Assembly: GCF_004378355.1 (NCBI RefSeq)
Contig: NZ_SNUB01000008.1
Coordinates: 80,532 to 144,531, forward strand
Direction of reading: 5' to 3'
Length of the DNA stretch: 64,000 nt
Origin: Psychromonas algicola
Lineage (GTDB): Bacteria > Pseudomonadota > Gammaproteobacteria > Enterobacterales > Psychromonadaceae
The position numbers and the translations under genes are program-made. Position 1 is the first letter of the stretch. Every line of letters starts with the position of its first letter. The notes beneath the pieces are model-generated. The model searched no databases. It saw only the letters and a program-made list of their open reading frames with translations, and had not been told where the DNA came from. Below are positions 1 to 8,581 of the stretch, piece after piece.

Positions 1-126
1 AACCGCTTTGGTAAGTCTTCTAATCAAGGCATTATTACTGAAGAAAACAGTACCATTGCAATGGTTGTTCAAACTAACGAAGAATGGGTTATTGCACGAG
101 ATACATTGGATCTAGTGAACGTTTAA
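1..126 (+). CDS. C-terminal 41 residues of an unidentified protein (cut by window edge)
   Basis: Frame 1 is open from the first base and ends at a TAA at 124-126. The encoded tail reads NRFGKSSNQGIITEE and ends in ARDTLDLVNV. It is followed 25 bases later by a good intrinsic terminator, which supports a real gene end. I do not recognise the family from this short tail, and no domain can be assigned. Confidence 0.6.
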   Translation, partial: NRFGKSSNQGIITEENSTIAMVVQTNEEWVIARDTLDLVNV

Positions 127-150
127 ACCTCACTCTGCTTTACTAATTTA

Positions 151-182
151 AAAGGCCAATCAGCAATGATTGGCCTTTTTTG
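151..182 (+). terminator. Rho-independent terminator of the upstream partial gene
   Basis: AAAGGCCAATCA, loop GCAA, then TGATTGGCCTTT running into a T tract. The 12-base arms are perfectly complementary. Confidence 0.9.
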
Positions 183-521
183 TAGGTACTTTTTTTATAA
201 TGCGTTTTCATTATTATTTACTAATTGATTCACTATTAAAAAAATAGCCTTATTTCTGATGTATTGATGTAATTCAACGTTCAGAACAATCACCGTTTTA
301 AGTGGTTAAGTGCTGGAAAATATTCAATTAGCTTACAGTATCATAGATTTTGATAAATATTTGTTAGTAAAGTGTTTTTTATTAAAACATGAATAGCATC
401 TATATATATATTAATGTCAGTAATTTAAATAATATATGTCTTTTGGGGGAGGTGAATAATAGTTTTTTAATCAATTTATACTAAACTATAACAGCAACTA
501 TTTCTATATTAGGAAAATAAT
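183..521. other. AT-rich intergenic region upstream of the GGDEF-EAL gene
   Basis: About 340 bases without a convincing ORF. It is very AT-rich, with a TATATATATA run near 400-411. The promoter of the downstream gene must lie here, but I see no clear -35/-10 pair or operator. The ribosome site of the next gene (TTAGGAAA) is at its end. Confidence 0.5.
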
Positions 522-2093
522 ATGTTTTCATTGCCTTTGATTTTGATGGGGATTCTTTTTTTAGTTTTAAGCTTGAAGCCTGCCTGTACTATCTGTAAGC
601 AAAGTGGTGAGTTTGGTTGGAAAATTTTACTAGGGCTAATAAGTTTATTCTTATTGGGTTACATATCTTTTTTGTTCCATCTTATTACACATGATCATTC
701 TGGAGATGTCTTTATTGAAGATATTCTCACCATTATTCTTTTTGGCGGAAGTCTTTTTGTTAAGTTGGTTATTCATTTCAGCCTTAAAAGTATTAATAAA
801 ATACAAAAAATTGCACTCAAAGAAGAACATAGCTCTCTGCATGATTCATTAACTGGGCTCGCTAATCGAAAATATTTTTTAAAAAGACTTAATGAAAAAG
901 TGAAGCTATCTAAACCTTTTTCATTGTTTGTTATTGATATTAATCGTTTTAAGCAAATCAATGATATGTTGGGACATTACTTTGCTGATCAATTATTAAT
1001 TAGAATCGGTAATAATATAAAAAAGCAAGTGAGTGAAGAGTGTTTTTTATCCAGAATAGGTGGGGATCAATATACGCTGATTTGCTGTGCGGTGACTGAT
1101 GAGGAGATCAGCCAGTTAATGACTGCTATTTATTCTTCATTTAAAATTCCGTTTAATGTTAATAATTATAATCTTAAAGTCGATATCTCTTGCGGTGGAG
1201 CTTTGTTTCCAAAAAATGGGGAATCAGTTGGCGTATTATTACAGCAGGCTGATATTGCGTTAAGAGCTGCAAAACAAAAACAAAGTGGTTATGTTATCTA
1301 TAACGATAAGCTGGATAATGACGCTAAATCTCGTTTAGAAATCTCTAGTAAATTACACAATGCATTAAGTAATAAAGAGTTTGAAGTTTATTACCAACCA
1401 ATGAATAAAGTGCAATCTGATGATGGTCATCATCTTGAAGCGCTTATTCGATGGCCGCAAAAAGAAGGTGGTTTTATTCCGCCAGACCAATTTATCCCTA
1501 TTGCGGAACAAAATAACTTGATCAGGCAAATTACGTTTTTTGTTTTAGACAGTATTTGTAATGATTTATTGGCGCTTAAACAAGCGGGAATGAAAGCCTG
1601 TATTCATATCAATTTATCTGCACGAGATCTCCAAGACGATCTCGTTTCAGAACAACTTGCTAAATTAATTGCAGCTGGTGTTCTTTTACCTCATGAACTT
1701 ATTTTAGAGGTGACTGAAACTGCAATAATGAAAGATTTATCGAATGCTAAGAAAGTACTGCAAAAGTTATCTGACCAAGGTTTTGTGGTCAGTTTAGATG
1801 ACTTTGGTACAGGTTATTCATCATTATCAATGCTATTAGAGCTGCCTATTCATCAAATCAAAATTGACCGCTCTTTTGTTATGTCCATGCAACAGGAAGA
1901 GATTGGATATCAAATCGTTAAGTCGATTATTTTTATGGCCCATAACCTTAACTGTTCCGTTGTAGCCGAAGGGGTTGAAACTAAAGAAGTCATTGACGAA
2001 TTAATCTCAATGCATTGTGATTATCTACAGGGGTACTATTACAGCAAACCGTTAGATTTCCCTTCTCTTATTGAATATTGTAAGCAAGCTTGA
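522..2093 (+). CDS. Membrane-bound GGDEF-EAL protein, probable cyclic-di-GMP phosphodiesterase
   Basis: 523 residues. The N-terminal ~100 residues hold about three hydrophobic segments, so the protein is probably anchored in the inner membrane. A GGDEF domain follows (DSLTGLANRKYF, then DINRFKQINDMLGH), but its signature is GGDQY at residues 180-184 instead of GGDEF/GGEEF, and I see no RxxD inhibitory site just before it. The C-terminal EAL domain looks complete: EALIRW at 306-311, INLSARDL, LEVTET, DDFGTGYSS from 426, KIDRSFV, VAEGVET and QGYYYSKP. From family knowledge these are the metal- and substrate-binding residues of active c-di-GMP phosphodiesterases. I infer that it degrades c-di-GMP, with the altered GGDEF domain inactive or acting as a GTP sensor. 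The start is supported by AGGAAA upstream. It stands alone, with no sensor-domain partner next to it. Confidence 0.9.
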   Translation: MFSLPLILMGILFLVLSLKPACTICKQSGEFGWKILLGLISLFLLGYISFLFHLITHDHSGDVFIEDILTIILFGGSLFVKLVIHFSLKSINKIQKIALKEEHSSLHDSLTGLANRKYFLKRLNEKVKLSKPFSLFVIDINRFKQINDMLGHYFADQLLIRIGNNIKKQVSEECFLSRIGGDQYTLICCAVTDEEISQLMTAIYSSFKIPFNVNNYNLKVDISCGGALFPKNGESVGVLLQQADIALRAAKQKQSGYVIYNDKLDNDAKSRLEISSKLHNALSNKEFEVYYQPMNKVQSDDGHHLEALIRWPQKEGGFIPPDQFIPIAEQNNLIRQITFFVLDSICNDLLALKQAGMKACIHINLSARDLQDDLVSEQLAKLIAAGVLLPHELILEVTETAIMKDLSNAKKVLQKLSDQGFVVSLDDFGTGYSSLSMLLELPIHQIKIDRSFVMSMQQEEIGYQIVKSIIFMAHNLNCSVVAEGVETKEVIDELISMHCDYLQGYYYSKPLDFPSLIEYCKQA

Positions 2094-2278
2094 TACTTAT
2101 TAATTGGAATAAAAGTGTTAGTAAATTAACTTCGTATTTTTTGCTCAATTTATTCATTATTTTTCTGCTAACGACTTCTGCTTTTATTTTTATTAATTAT
2201 TAAAAAGTACTAAGAACTAAGTGTTTTTTATCCTGTAAATTAATGCTTTAATCAGTATTATTTTACTAAGGAAACATA

Positions 2279-2869
2279 ATGAAAAGACTTATTTTGGTTG
2301 CATCGCCTCCTGCAAGTGGAAAAACCTATATTTCAAAAAAATTAGCGAAAGCACTTAAGCATGTTGTGTATTTAGATAAAGATACGTTAATTGTGCTATC
2401 TCATCAGATTTTTAAAGTGATGAATGAAGAAGTAAATCGAAGCTCAGACTTCTTTGAAGAGCATATTCGTAACTATGAATACGATGCCGTTTTAGCGTTA
2501 GCGATGGAAGCATTAGAATATGACGATATTGTTTTAATTAATGCGCCTTTTACCCGTGAAATTAGAGATACAGATTTTATTGATAACTTAAAAAATCAGC
2601 TGATTGAAAAAGATGCCCGTCTAACAGTAGTGTGGGTGATGACCGATATTGAGGTTGTTAAACAGCGAATGATTGATAGAAACTCCTCAAGAGATACGTG
2701 GAAGTTAGCGAATTGGGATGAATACATCCAAAGCGTTGATTTTTCTATTCCTTCAAGTGTTGACAATCCAGAAGTGATTGATGACTTATTACTGTTTAAA
2801 AATTCAAATGAAGATGAGTATCAAACGTCATTAAAAGAAGTGGTATCAATTTTAGAAAAAACGCATTAA
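2279..2869 (+). CDS. Small P-loop NTPase / kinase-like protein
   Basis: 196 residues. The N-terminus has a beta strand followed by a P-loop-like motif, ASPPASGKT, at about residues 8-16. The usual first glycine is missing, but GKT is intact. VYLDKDTL after the first helix resembles the acidic second motif of small-molecule kinases and zeta-toxin-like ATPases (AAA_33 group). VVWVMTDIEVVKQRMIDRNSSRD resembles the arginine-containing lid of such kinases. Length and layout fit a cytoplasmic nucleotide-binding phosphotransferase whose substrate cannot be read from sequence. AAGGA lies upstream of the ATG. There is no antitoxin-like partner beside it, so a toxin role is not supported. Confidence 0.7.
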   Translation: MKRLILVASPPASGKTYISKKLAKALKHVVYLDKDTLIVLSHQIFKVMNEEVNRSSDFFEEHIRNYEYDAVLALAMEALEYDDIVLINAPFTREIRDTDFIDNLKNQLIEKDARLTVVWVMTDIEVVKQRMIDRNSSRDTWKLANWDEYIQSVDFSIPSSVDNPEVIDDLLLFKNSNEDEYQTSLKEVVSILEKTH

Positions 2870-3190
2870 TTAGACAATATCAACACGCTTATATGCTGAG
2901 TAGTCCATCATTGACTTGATCAAAACAGATGCGAATTTATTTTTTATTTTATGGCACAGTATCTGCATTGCTTGTAATTAATGTTAATGATGCACTGATT
3001 TTTTAATGCATTTTTATTTTTTTGTTTCGCAATTAAACATAGAATGTCATTAAAATGACAGCTTATTACAATAATCTCGATATAACATTGAAAGCCGAAA
3101 GTTAGATTGGCATGTGAGTTAAAGCATATCGCTAAATTATTTTATTTAATTGTATAGTTAAATCATCATTTGATTTTTAAGGTGCCAATA
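2870..3190. other. AT-rich intergenic region before the acidic lipoprotein gene
   Basis: About 320 bases with no credible ORF and no strong terminator hairpin. It contains several T-rich tracts (around 3002-3025). AAGGTG at 3179-3184 is the ribosome site of the next gene. I see nothing else. Confidence 0.4.
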
Positions 3191-4915
3191 ATGAAAAAGT
3201 CCATATTAGCTTCTTTGCTTGTTCCCATCTTACTTGCAGGTTGTAGTGATTCTACGAGTAGTTCTTCAAGTTCTTCTAATGGAAGTAGCTCTAGTGCTAC
3301 TTATACGTGGCAAATTGTGCATTTAGAATCTGTAGATGAAGATGATTTAGGAGCTAGCTGTGTTATTTATGCTGATTCTGAAATTGAAACTGATGATAGT
3401 ACCGTAGATGATCCTGAATATCAGGTTATAACAGCTTACCAAGCTGATGATGATTACAATATTCTTTATCATTATCAAGATGGGACCATTGCTGAAACGA
3501 TCGAAGCAAGCGATATTAATAATGGCTCTGTGACTATTACTCTTTCTGATGTGCCCGATAACGGCTATGTGACATTAGAAGAGCTAGATGGTAGTTCTCG
3601 TATTGATTATCTTGGTAGCTTTATGTTTAGTGTTCAAAAATCGTTATTGGATGATATGGTATTGAATATTACTGCCGAGAGAAGTGCAAGCAGTAGTTGC
3701 GTGACAGGCTCAGATCACCGAGAAGGTGATGCCATTACTAAATTTGTTAGTGTTGAGCAAAAAGTTAATTCGGTTTATTACCAAACAAGTTTTGATGTGG
3801 ACTCACTTGCAGGAAGTGAGTTTTCTTCACATATTCCAGTCGCTTATATTGAAGGTGAAAGTCGTGATGTTTTAGTGACTGTTTTTGACGATTACACAGC
3901 TGTTAGTGACAGCTCTGAAACGACTGAAACGACTACAGAAACGATTGCTGAAGACAGGGAAGACTTGATATATTGGGCATTTGTAGATTCAAGTTCGGTT
4001 TATGATGCCATATTTGATGAAGATGGTGATTTTGATCTTGATGATGACAAGAAGCAATATGAAAATGATGGCATTGAGAGTACAGAGCTTAATGCTAGTT
4101 TAACTGGTGTAAGTTGGACTACATCAGATACCGTTTCTTTAGATGATGATAGTGGAGTGATTGTGAACCACAATGATACAACCTATTTATGGCAACCTAT
4201 CTATGATGAAAATACTGAATTAAGTATCGCTTATGATACAGATGAAGTCGACACATGGAATAGTTACTTCTCTGGAACGGTTACATTATCAGATGGAGAC
4301 TGGACATTTACTAGCTTTAATGATTTAACTGATGATAATGTAATTGATGATGATAATTTGGAATTGTTTGATTTTACAACACCCATTATTGCTTCATTAG
4401 ATGGAACAACGGTTATTGATAATACAAGTAGTATAGGTGCATGTACTGAATTGAGTTCAGAGGATGATGGACTTGCAGAGCCTAGTTACTGTATTGATTT
4501 AAGTAGTAATTTTGATCCCGATGAATTTACTTATCAACGTCTTCATATTCGTTTAGAAGATACAAGCGGAGAGAACTTTACTAATCAAACTATTATTTCA
4601 GAGGCGAATACAGAGCCTGTAGTATTAAGTAGTAGTGAAGTGGATCTTGGAACATCTCCTACATTAACGCGTATTGAATTAAACTTAATGAACACCGATG
4701 ATGAAGATTTAGATGCAGTTGAGTACCTAATGACACAAAATATTGATTTAGAAAGTGTAGCTGAATTTGGAACTAACGGTAGTGATGATTCCGCAGAAAC
4801 TGATTTTTATAATGATTTAAATGGTTATGTAGCCACTGATGCTGAAATTGAAACCTTATACCAAGCAGTGTTAAAAACCAATACCACTATTGTGCAAAGT
4901 AGCTACGAACCATAA
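3191..4915 (+). CDS. Acidic Ser/Asp-rich lipoprotein of unknown function
   Basis: 574 residues from the ATG at 3191. An earlier in-frame TTG at 3170 is less likely, because AAGGTG at 3179-3184 sits seven bases before the ATG, and the protein then begins with a standard lipoprotein signal (MKKSILASLLVPILLAGC, lipobox LAGC). After the lipid-bearing Cys comes a low-complexity Ser/Asn linker (TSSSSSSSNGSSSS), typical of a tether. The remainder is rich in Asp, Glu, Ser and Thr with few basic residues, and is probably beta-rich. I do not recognise a domain. Anchoring in the outer membrane is inferred, because Ser follows the Cys instead of Asp. It is a single gene with its own terminator downstream. 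The strong acidity fits marine or cold-adapted exported proteins. Confidence 0.75.
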   Translation: MKKSILASLLVPILLAGCSDSTSSSSSSSNGSSSSATYTWQIVHLESVDEDDLGASCVIYADSEIETDDSTVDDPEYQVITAYQADDDYNILYHYQDGTIAETIEASDINNGSVTITLSDVPDNGYVTLEELDGSSRIDYLGSFMFSVQKSLLDDMVLNITAERSASSSCVTGSDHREGDAITKFVSVEQKVNSVYYQTSFDVDSLAGSEFSSHIPVAYIEGESRDVLVTVFDDYTAVSDSSETTETTTETIAEDREDLIYWAFVDSSSVYDAIFDEDGDFDLDDDKKQYENDGIESTELNASLTGVSWTTSDTVSLDDDSGVIVNHNDTTYLWQPIYDENTELSIAYDTDEVDTWNSYFSGTVTLSDGDWTFTSFNDLTDDNVIDDDNLELFDFTTPIIASLDGTTVIDNTSSIGACTELSSEDDGLAEPSYCIDLSSNFDPDEFTYQRLHIRLEDTSGENFTNQTIISEANTEPVVLSSSEVDLGTSPTLTRIELNLMNTDDEDLDAVEYLMTQNIDLESVAEFGTNGSDDSAETDFYNDLNGYVATDAEIETLYQAVLKTNTTIVQSSYEP

Positions 4916-4939
4916 ATTAATTGTTCATTATTGTTTTTT

Positions 4940-4965
4940 AAGCCTCAAATTAGTGGGGCTTTTTT
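4940..4965 (+). terminator. Terminator after the acidic lipoprotein gene
   Basis: AGCCTC, a loop of about eight bases, then GGGGCT followed by TTTTTT. It is a short stem with a good U tract. It ends just before the stop of the convergent gene at 4971. Confidence 0.7.
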
Positions 4966-4970
4966 ATGAG

Positions 4971-5249
4971 TCAAATAATCCTGTTATTTTTGACTAATGC
5001 TCGTCGAATGTTTTTACACATTTTTCCAAATCGATAAAGTTCGTCGAAGGTAGGGGGATTACCGCCATTAATCTCATGTTGCCAATAACTTAACTCAGTA
5101 TCGACTAATTCCATTAATTTTTTAGGGCAGCCTGTACAACTATTATCTGGACCGCATTTAAAGGTGTCTTCTTGGTATATTGGAAATTCTGCTTTGACGG
5201 CATCGATGATGTTTTGCATCGCAGTGATTCTATCGGGCTTTTTATTCAT
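4971..5249 (-). CDS. Small cysteine-cluster protein of unknown function
   Basis: 92 residues. The striking part is a cysteine motif in the middle (FKCGPDNSCTGCPKK, about residues 31-45): three Cys spaced C-x6-C-x2-C, with a fourth Cys later in KMCKNIRRAL. This could bind a metal or an Fe-S cluster, which is inference. The rest is predicted helical and charged, with no signal peptide or membrane segment, so it is probably cytoplasmic. The ORF is complete and starts with MNKKPDRI. It is convergent with the acidic lipoprotein gene and lies upstream of another small minus-strand gene. I do not recognise the family. Confidence 0.65.
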   Translation of the reverse strand: MNKKPDRITAMQNIIDAVKAEFPIYQEDTFKCGPDNSCTGCPKKLMELVDTELSYWQHEINGGNPPTFDELYRFGKMCKNIRRALVKNNRII

Positions 5250-5428
5250 CTACTTATTATATCCAATAGCTTTTTATTAATGAATAAACAGGATATTACG
5301 CTTTAAAAAATACAATTTATAACAGATAGATCAATAGAATTTTAGTTTAAGAGGAAGAATATGGAAGGTTGTTGATAGAAAAACGATGACAAGCTAAATT
5401 TAACTAAATCTAGCTCTTACAATGAATG

Positions 5429-5740
5429 TTAATCACTAAAACCTTGATGGATAAATTGATGTCTTAACTGTACAAAATTATTTTCATCACAAGCTAGAAA
5501 TTTCATTGCATAGTCGTAACTTTCTATTTTAAACTTATCAAGTTTGGCTAGTTCAAATTCGTTCATAATGATGTGCATGGCTTCTTGGACTAATTCAGCT
5601 TCATCTTCACCAATGAGTGTTTCAGGTGGATCGAAATGCGTTACCATCCAATCTTGTAATTGTTCATTATTAACTTTTTTTTGCTGCCATTGGGTAAGTA
5701 TTTCAATAAGTTGTTGTTTAGTGACAATAGGCTGAGTCAT
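5429..5740 (-). CDS. Small hypothetical protein, probably helical and cytoplasmic
   Basis: 103 residues, beginning MTQPIVTKQQLIEILTQW. It has no signal peptide or transmembrane segment. The composition is Gln- and Glu-rich with several likely amphipathic helices (for example EAELVQEAMHIIMNEFELAKL). GAGAGAT precedes the ATG. A 63-codon plus-strand ORF lies inside it, but the minus frame has the better start context and more protein-like composition. About 180 bases separate it from the next minus-strand gene, so a shared transcript is possible but unproven. The function is unknown. Confidence 0.6.
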   Translation of the reverse strand: MTQPIVTKQQLIEILTQWQQKKVNNEQLQDWMVTHFDPPETLIGEDEAELVQEAMHIIMNEFELAKLDKFKIESYDYAMKFLACDENNFVQLRHQFIHQGFSD

Positions 5741-5936
5741 AGATCTCTCATTTGGTTATATTAATAAGCAAATCATAGCTTAGAGAGAGTTTGGTTGCCA
5801 TCTTCTTCTGTATTGATTGTTTTATGGCATTATAGGATATGCATTTTTATTTCTGTGAGGCAGATTAAGAATGGTTTATAAACAGCTCTTCTCTTTTTCT
5901 GTTTAGTTTTCTATCTATTTATAATTAAGGATGTCG

Positions 5937-6923
5937 ATGCACCGGATTAAATTAATTATTTTGTGTCTTTTTTGTTTGCCTGTTTTTGCTTCGGAGCAAG
6001 ATGTAGATTATTTGAGTCTTAGCTTTGAAAACGATGTGTTTTTTCGTGAGGATGATGGTTATAGCAATGGATTTACGTTTAACTGGGGCTATTACGATGT
6101 CTCTCATTTAAATGAAAGCAGTTTACCTACTTGGCTGTCATTTTTGGCTAAGCAATCTTATATTAACCATTTTGATGATCGTCAATACCAAGTAAATTAT
6201 ACCTTTGGTCAATTCATTCAAACTGCAACAGATATAAAAATTTCAGAGTTAACTGAAAAGGATGCCCCTTATGTTGGCTTGATAGCATGGAAAGCGAATA
6301 TCATGGCATATAACGATAATATCTCCGATGAGTTAAGCCTTACTTTAGGAGCGGTTGGTCCTGCAACTGGCGGAGAAACTATTCAAAAGAATTTACATGA
6401 CGTGATCCGCGCAAATAGACCTTTAGGTTGGGATAATCAGATTAATAATGAAGTTGTATTTAGAATTGAAGGCGAGCGTTTATGGCGTCATTCTATCGCT
6501 TCATTTAAACAGACTGAAATGGATCTTGTAACAGGTATTAATGCAGGTTTTGGTAATTTACTCTCTGATGTCAATGTCGGTATTGGACTCCGTTGGGGTA
6601 AAGCGCTTTCAGCTAATTTTTCATCAAGTTCCCCCTTTATGATACAAAAACTAAATGGATTGAAACCGAATCCAAATGGTTGGTATGTGTTTGCTAACTT
6701 ATCAACTAGCTTGGTACTTAATGATATTTTTATTGATGGTAATACTTTTGAAGATAGTCATAGTGTGGATTTAATTCACTGGCAGGCGGGCTTAGCTGCC
6801 GGTATACAATTGAATTTATATGATTGGAATATTATTTATACTATGATTCATTCAACGGATCAGTATGAAACGCAAAGCGATGAGACTCGTTGGGGTGATA
6901 TTACTGTTACTTATCATTTTTAA
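5937..6923 (+). CDS. LpxR-family outer-membrane lipid A 3'-O-deacylase (DUF2219)
   Basis: 328 residues from the ATG at 5937. An ATG at 5931 abuts the AAGG at 5927-5930 directly, so the second ATG has the proper spacing. A signal peptide (MHRIKLIILCLFCLPVFA) is followed by the family hallmarks: LSFENDVFF with the Asn-Asp pair near the mature N-terminus, DGYSNGFTFNWGY, and VGPATGGETIQKNLHDVI, which carries the His expected to be catalytic. Known LpxR enzymes are calcium-dependent outer-membrane beta-barrels that remove the 3'-acyloxyacyl group of lipid A. Alternating hydrophobic stretches and a C-terminal aromatic (VTYHF) fit an outer-membrane barrel. It is converging on nadD, with its stop adjacent to the nadD stop. 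The family assignment is firm, but activity on lipid A is inferred. Confidence 0.85.
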   Translation: MHRIKLIILCLFCLPVFASEQDVDYLSLSFENDVFFREDDGYSNGFTFNWGYYDVSHLNESSLPTWLSFLAKQSYINHFDDRQYQVNYTFGQFIQTATDIKISELTEKDAPYVGLIAWKANIMAYNDNISDELSLTLGAVGPATGGETIQKNLHDVIRANRPLGWDNQINNEVVFRIEGERLWRHSIASFKQTEMDLVTGINAGFGNLLSDVNVGIGLRWGKALSANFSSSSPFMIQKLNGLKPNPNGWYVFANLSTSLVLNDIFIDGNTFEDSHSVDLIHWQAGLAAGIQLNLYDWNIIYTMIHSTDQYETQSDETRWGDITVTYHF

Positions 6924-7568
6924 TTAATAACAGTTTTCACTTTTAATATACGAACAAACGGATTGTGGTGTTAAAAAATCAATGCTTTGATTCGATGCAA
7001 TAAGTTGTCGAATCTGAGATGACGATATATCTAGTTGCGTGGTTTTCTGGAAATAGATGGCACCAAATAGTTTTTGGTGAAGTTGCGTAGGATCTTGAAC
7101 TTGATGTTTATCTAAAAGGGCGTTGATAGTCTCATTAAAATTAGGTGACCAACCAGGGCGGTGACTTACGACTATATGGCAATACTTTAAAATATCTTGA
7201 TATTGGTACCAAGTATCAAACTGAATAAGCGAATCCATCCCCATAATAAAACAGATCGGTGTATCAGCGTATTGCTCTCTGAGTAGCTTGAGAGTATCTA
7301 TTGTGTAGCTTGGGCTTTCTCTTAATAATTCCTGTGTGTTAATTTTTAAACTAGACGTTGGTTGAATAGCAAGTTCTACCATTTTAATACGTTGTTCTGT
7401 GGTTGCTAAGCTTTTACTTTTATGTGGTGCAATATAATTGGGCATTAAATAAAGCGTTTGTAAATTAAGGGCTTGTTGTATTTCCAATGCAGGACGTAAA
7501 TGGCCAAAATGAATAGGATCAAAAGTCCCGCCTAAAAATCCTATCGCTTTGTTATAAGAGTGAATCAT
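6924..7568 (-). CDS. nadD: Nicotinate-nucleotide adenylyltransferase
   Basis: 214 residues from the ATG at 7566-7568. A longer in-frame ORF reaches 7619 but would overlap holA, whereas AAGGAAA lies correctly spaced before this ATG. NadD joins nicotinate mononucleotide to ATP to form deamido-NAD in NAD synthesis. The nucleotidyltransferase motif GGTFDPIHFGHL near the N-terminus and the C-terminal SSSQIRQL, which corresponds to the ISSTxIR motif, are both present. It is the last gene of the leuS-lptE-holA-nadD series, eight bases after holA. In many relatives the run continues with rsfS-rlmH, but here it stops and the neighbour is the convergent LpxR-like gene. Confidence 0.95.
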   Translation of the reverse strand: MIHSYNKAIGFLGGTFDPIHFGHLRPALEIQQALNLQTLYLMPNYIAPHKSKSLATTEQRIKMVELAIQPTSSLKINTQELLRESPSYTIDTLKLLREQYADTPICFIMGMDSLIQFDTWYQYQDILKYCHIVVSHRPGWSPNFNETINALLDKHQVQDPTQLHQKLFGAIYFQKTTQLDISSSQIRQLIASNQSIDFLTPQSVCSYIKSENCY

Positions 7569-7576
7569 AGATTTCC

Positions 7577-8575
7577 TTATTTTAAAAACTGATAGCAAAT
7601 GGTATCTAGTTGTAGCCAAGTATCTGTTTTATTCTCTACTTTTATAGAAACTTCTAGTTGTGCACATTCAATTAACATTTTTTCTAATTGTGATGTTTTC
7701 AAACGATTTAAGGCTGAAGTTAATAACGCTTGTTTTGCTGGCCACAATTTTGGTTTTTGTTGTGCTAACAACATAGACAGTGGCTGTTGTTTAAGTTGAT
7801 AAGAAAGTGCTAATAGTTTTTGTATTTCACTGGCAAGTGTTGCACTTAATAATAATAGCTCTGTGCCTTCTGCGTGCAATTGCTTGATAATACGAGTTGT
7901 ACGCGCTTTATCACCGGCCATTAAGCTATCAATCCATTGAAATAAACTGAAGTGATTATGTGTGGTAATGCTTTGCTCTACTTGAATTAATTGTAAGTGT
8001 TGCTTTGGAAACAAAATAGATAACTTTTCTATTTCTTGTTTTGCCGCTAAGAGGTTGCCTTCAAAATGCAGTACTAAAAAATCAATTACATCAGCGCTTG
8101 CAGTTAAGCCAACAAACTTAAGGCGTTGAAATAACCATTGTGGAAAACGTTGTGGTAAAAGGGCATTTGTTGAAACAAATAAACCTTGCTGTTCTAATTG
8201 ACTAAACCAAACGCTCTTTAATTGTTGGTTATTAAGTTTTGGGCCTTTTAAAATTAAGAGAATATCTGGATTTAAAAGGGGAGTTATTTCACGAATAAAA
8301 TCGGTATTTTCTTTGGTTGTTTTACTTAAAGTTAGCTCAATGATTTGTTTTTCTGAAAAGAGTGAAAGCGTATTAAATTGGCTAAATATTTGGTCTTTAT
8401 CAAAGCTTCCATCTAAACTATAACTAAAACGCTCTAAAAAACCATGTTGCTTTGCTTGCTGTTGAACTTGTTCAAAAGCTTCAATAGTTAATAGAGCTTC
8501 ATCACCAAAGATTAAACAGCAGCTTGGTAGTTTTTTTTGAATATGTTGCAGTAATTGTTCAGGATAAATACGCAT
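7577..8575 (-). CDS. holA: DNA polymerase III delta subunit
   Basis: 332 residues, close to the family length. HolA is the clamp-loader subunit that opens the beta sliding clamp. The opening MRIYPEQLLQHIQKKLPSCCLIFGDEALL matches the conserved start of the family, and the degenerate AAA+ body lacks a Walker A, as expected for delta. The C-terminal helical collar region is Gln/Leu-rich. It lies between lptE (6-base gap) and nadD (8-base gap), a conserved gammaproteobacterial arrangement that supports the call. Confidence 0.93.
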   Translation of the reverse strand: MRIYPEQLLQHIQKKLPSCCLIFGDEALLTIEAFEQVQQQAKQHGFLERFSYSLDGSFDKDQIFSQFNTLSLFSEKQIIELTLSKTTKENTDFIREITPLLNPDILLILKGPKLNNQQLKSVWFSQLEQQGLFVSTNALLPQRFPQWLFQRLKFVGLTASADVIDFLVLHFEGNLLAAKQEIEKLSILFPKQHLQLIQVEQSITTHNHFSLFQWIDSLMAGDKARTTRIIKQLHAEGTELLLLSATLASEIQKLLALSYQLKQQPLSMLLAQQKPKLWPAKQALLTSALNRLKTSQLEKMLIECAQLEVSIKVENKTDTWLQLDTICYQFLK

Positions 8576-8581
8576 TAAAGC

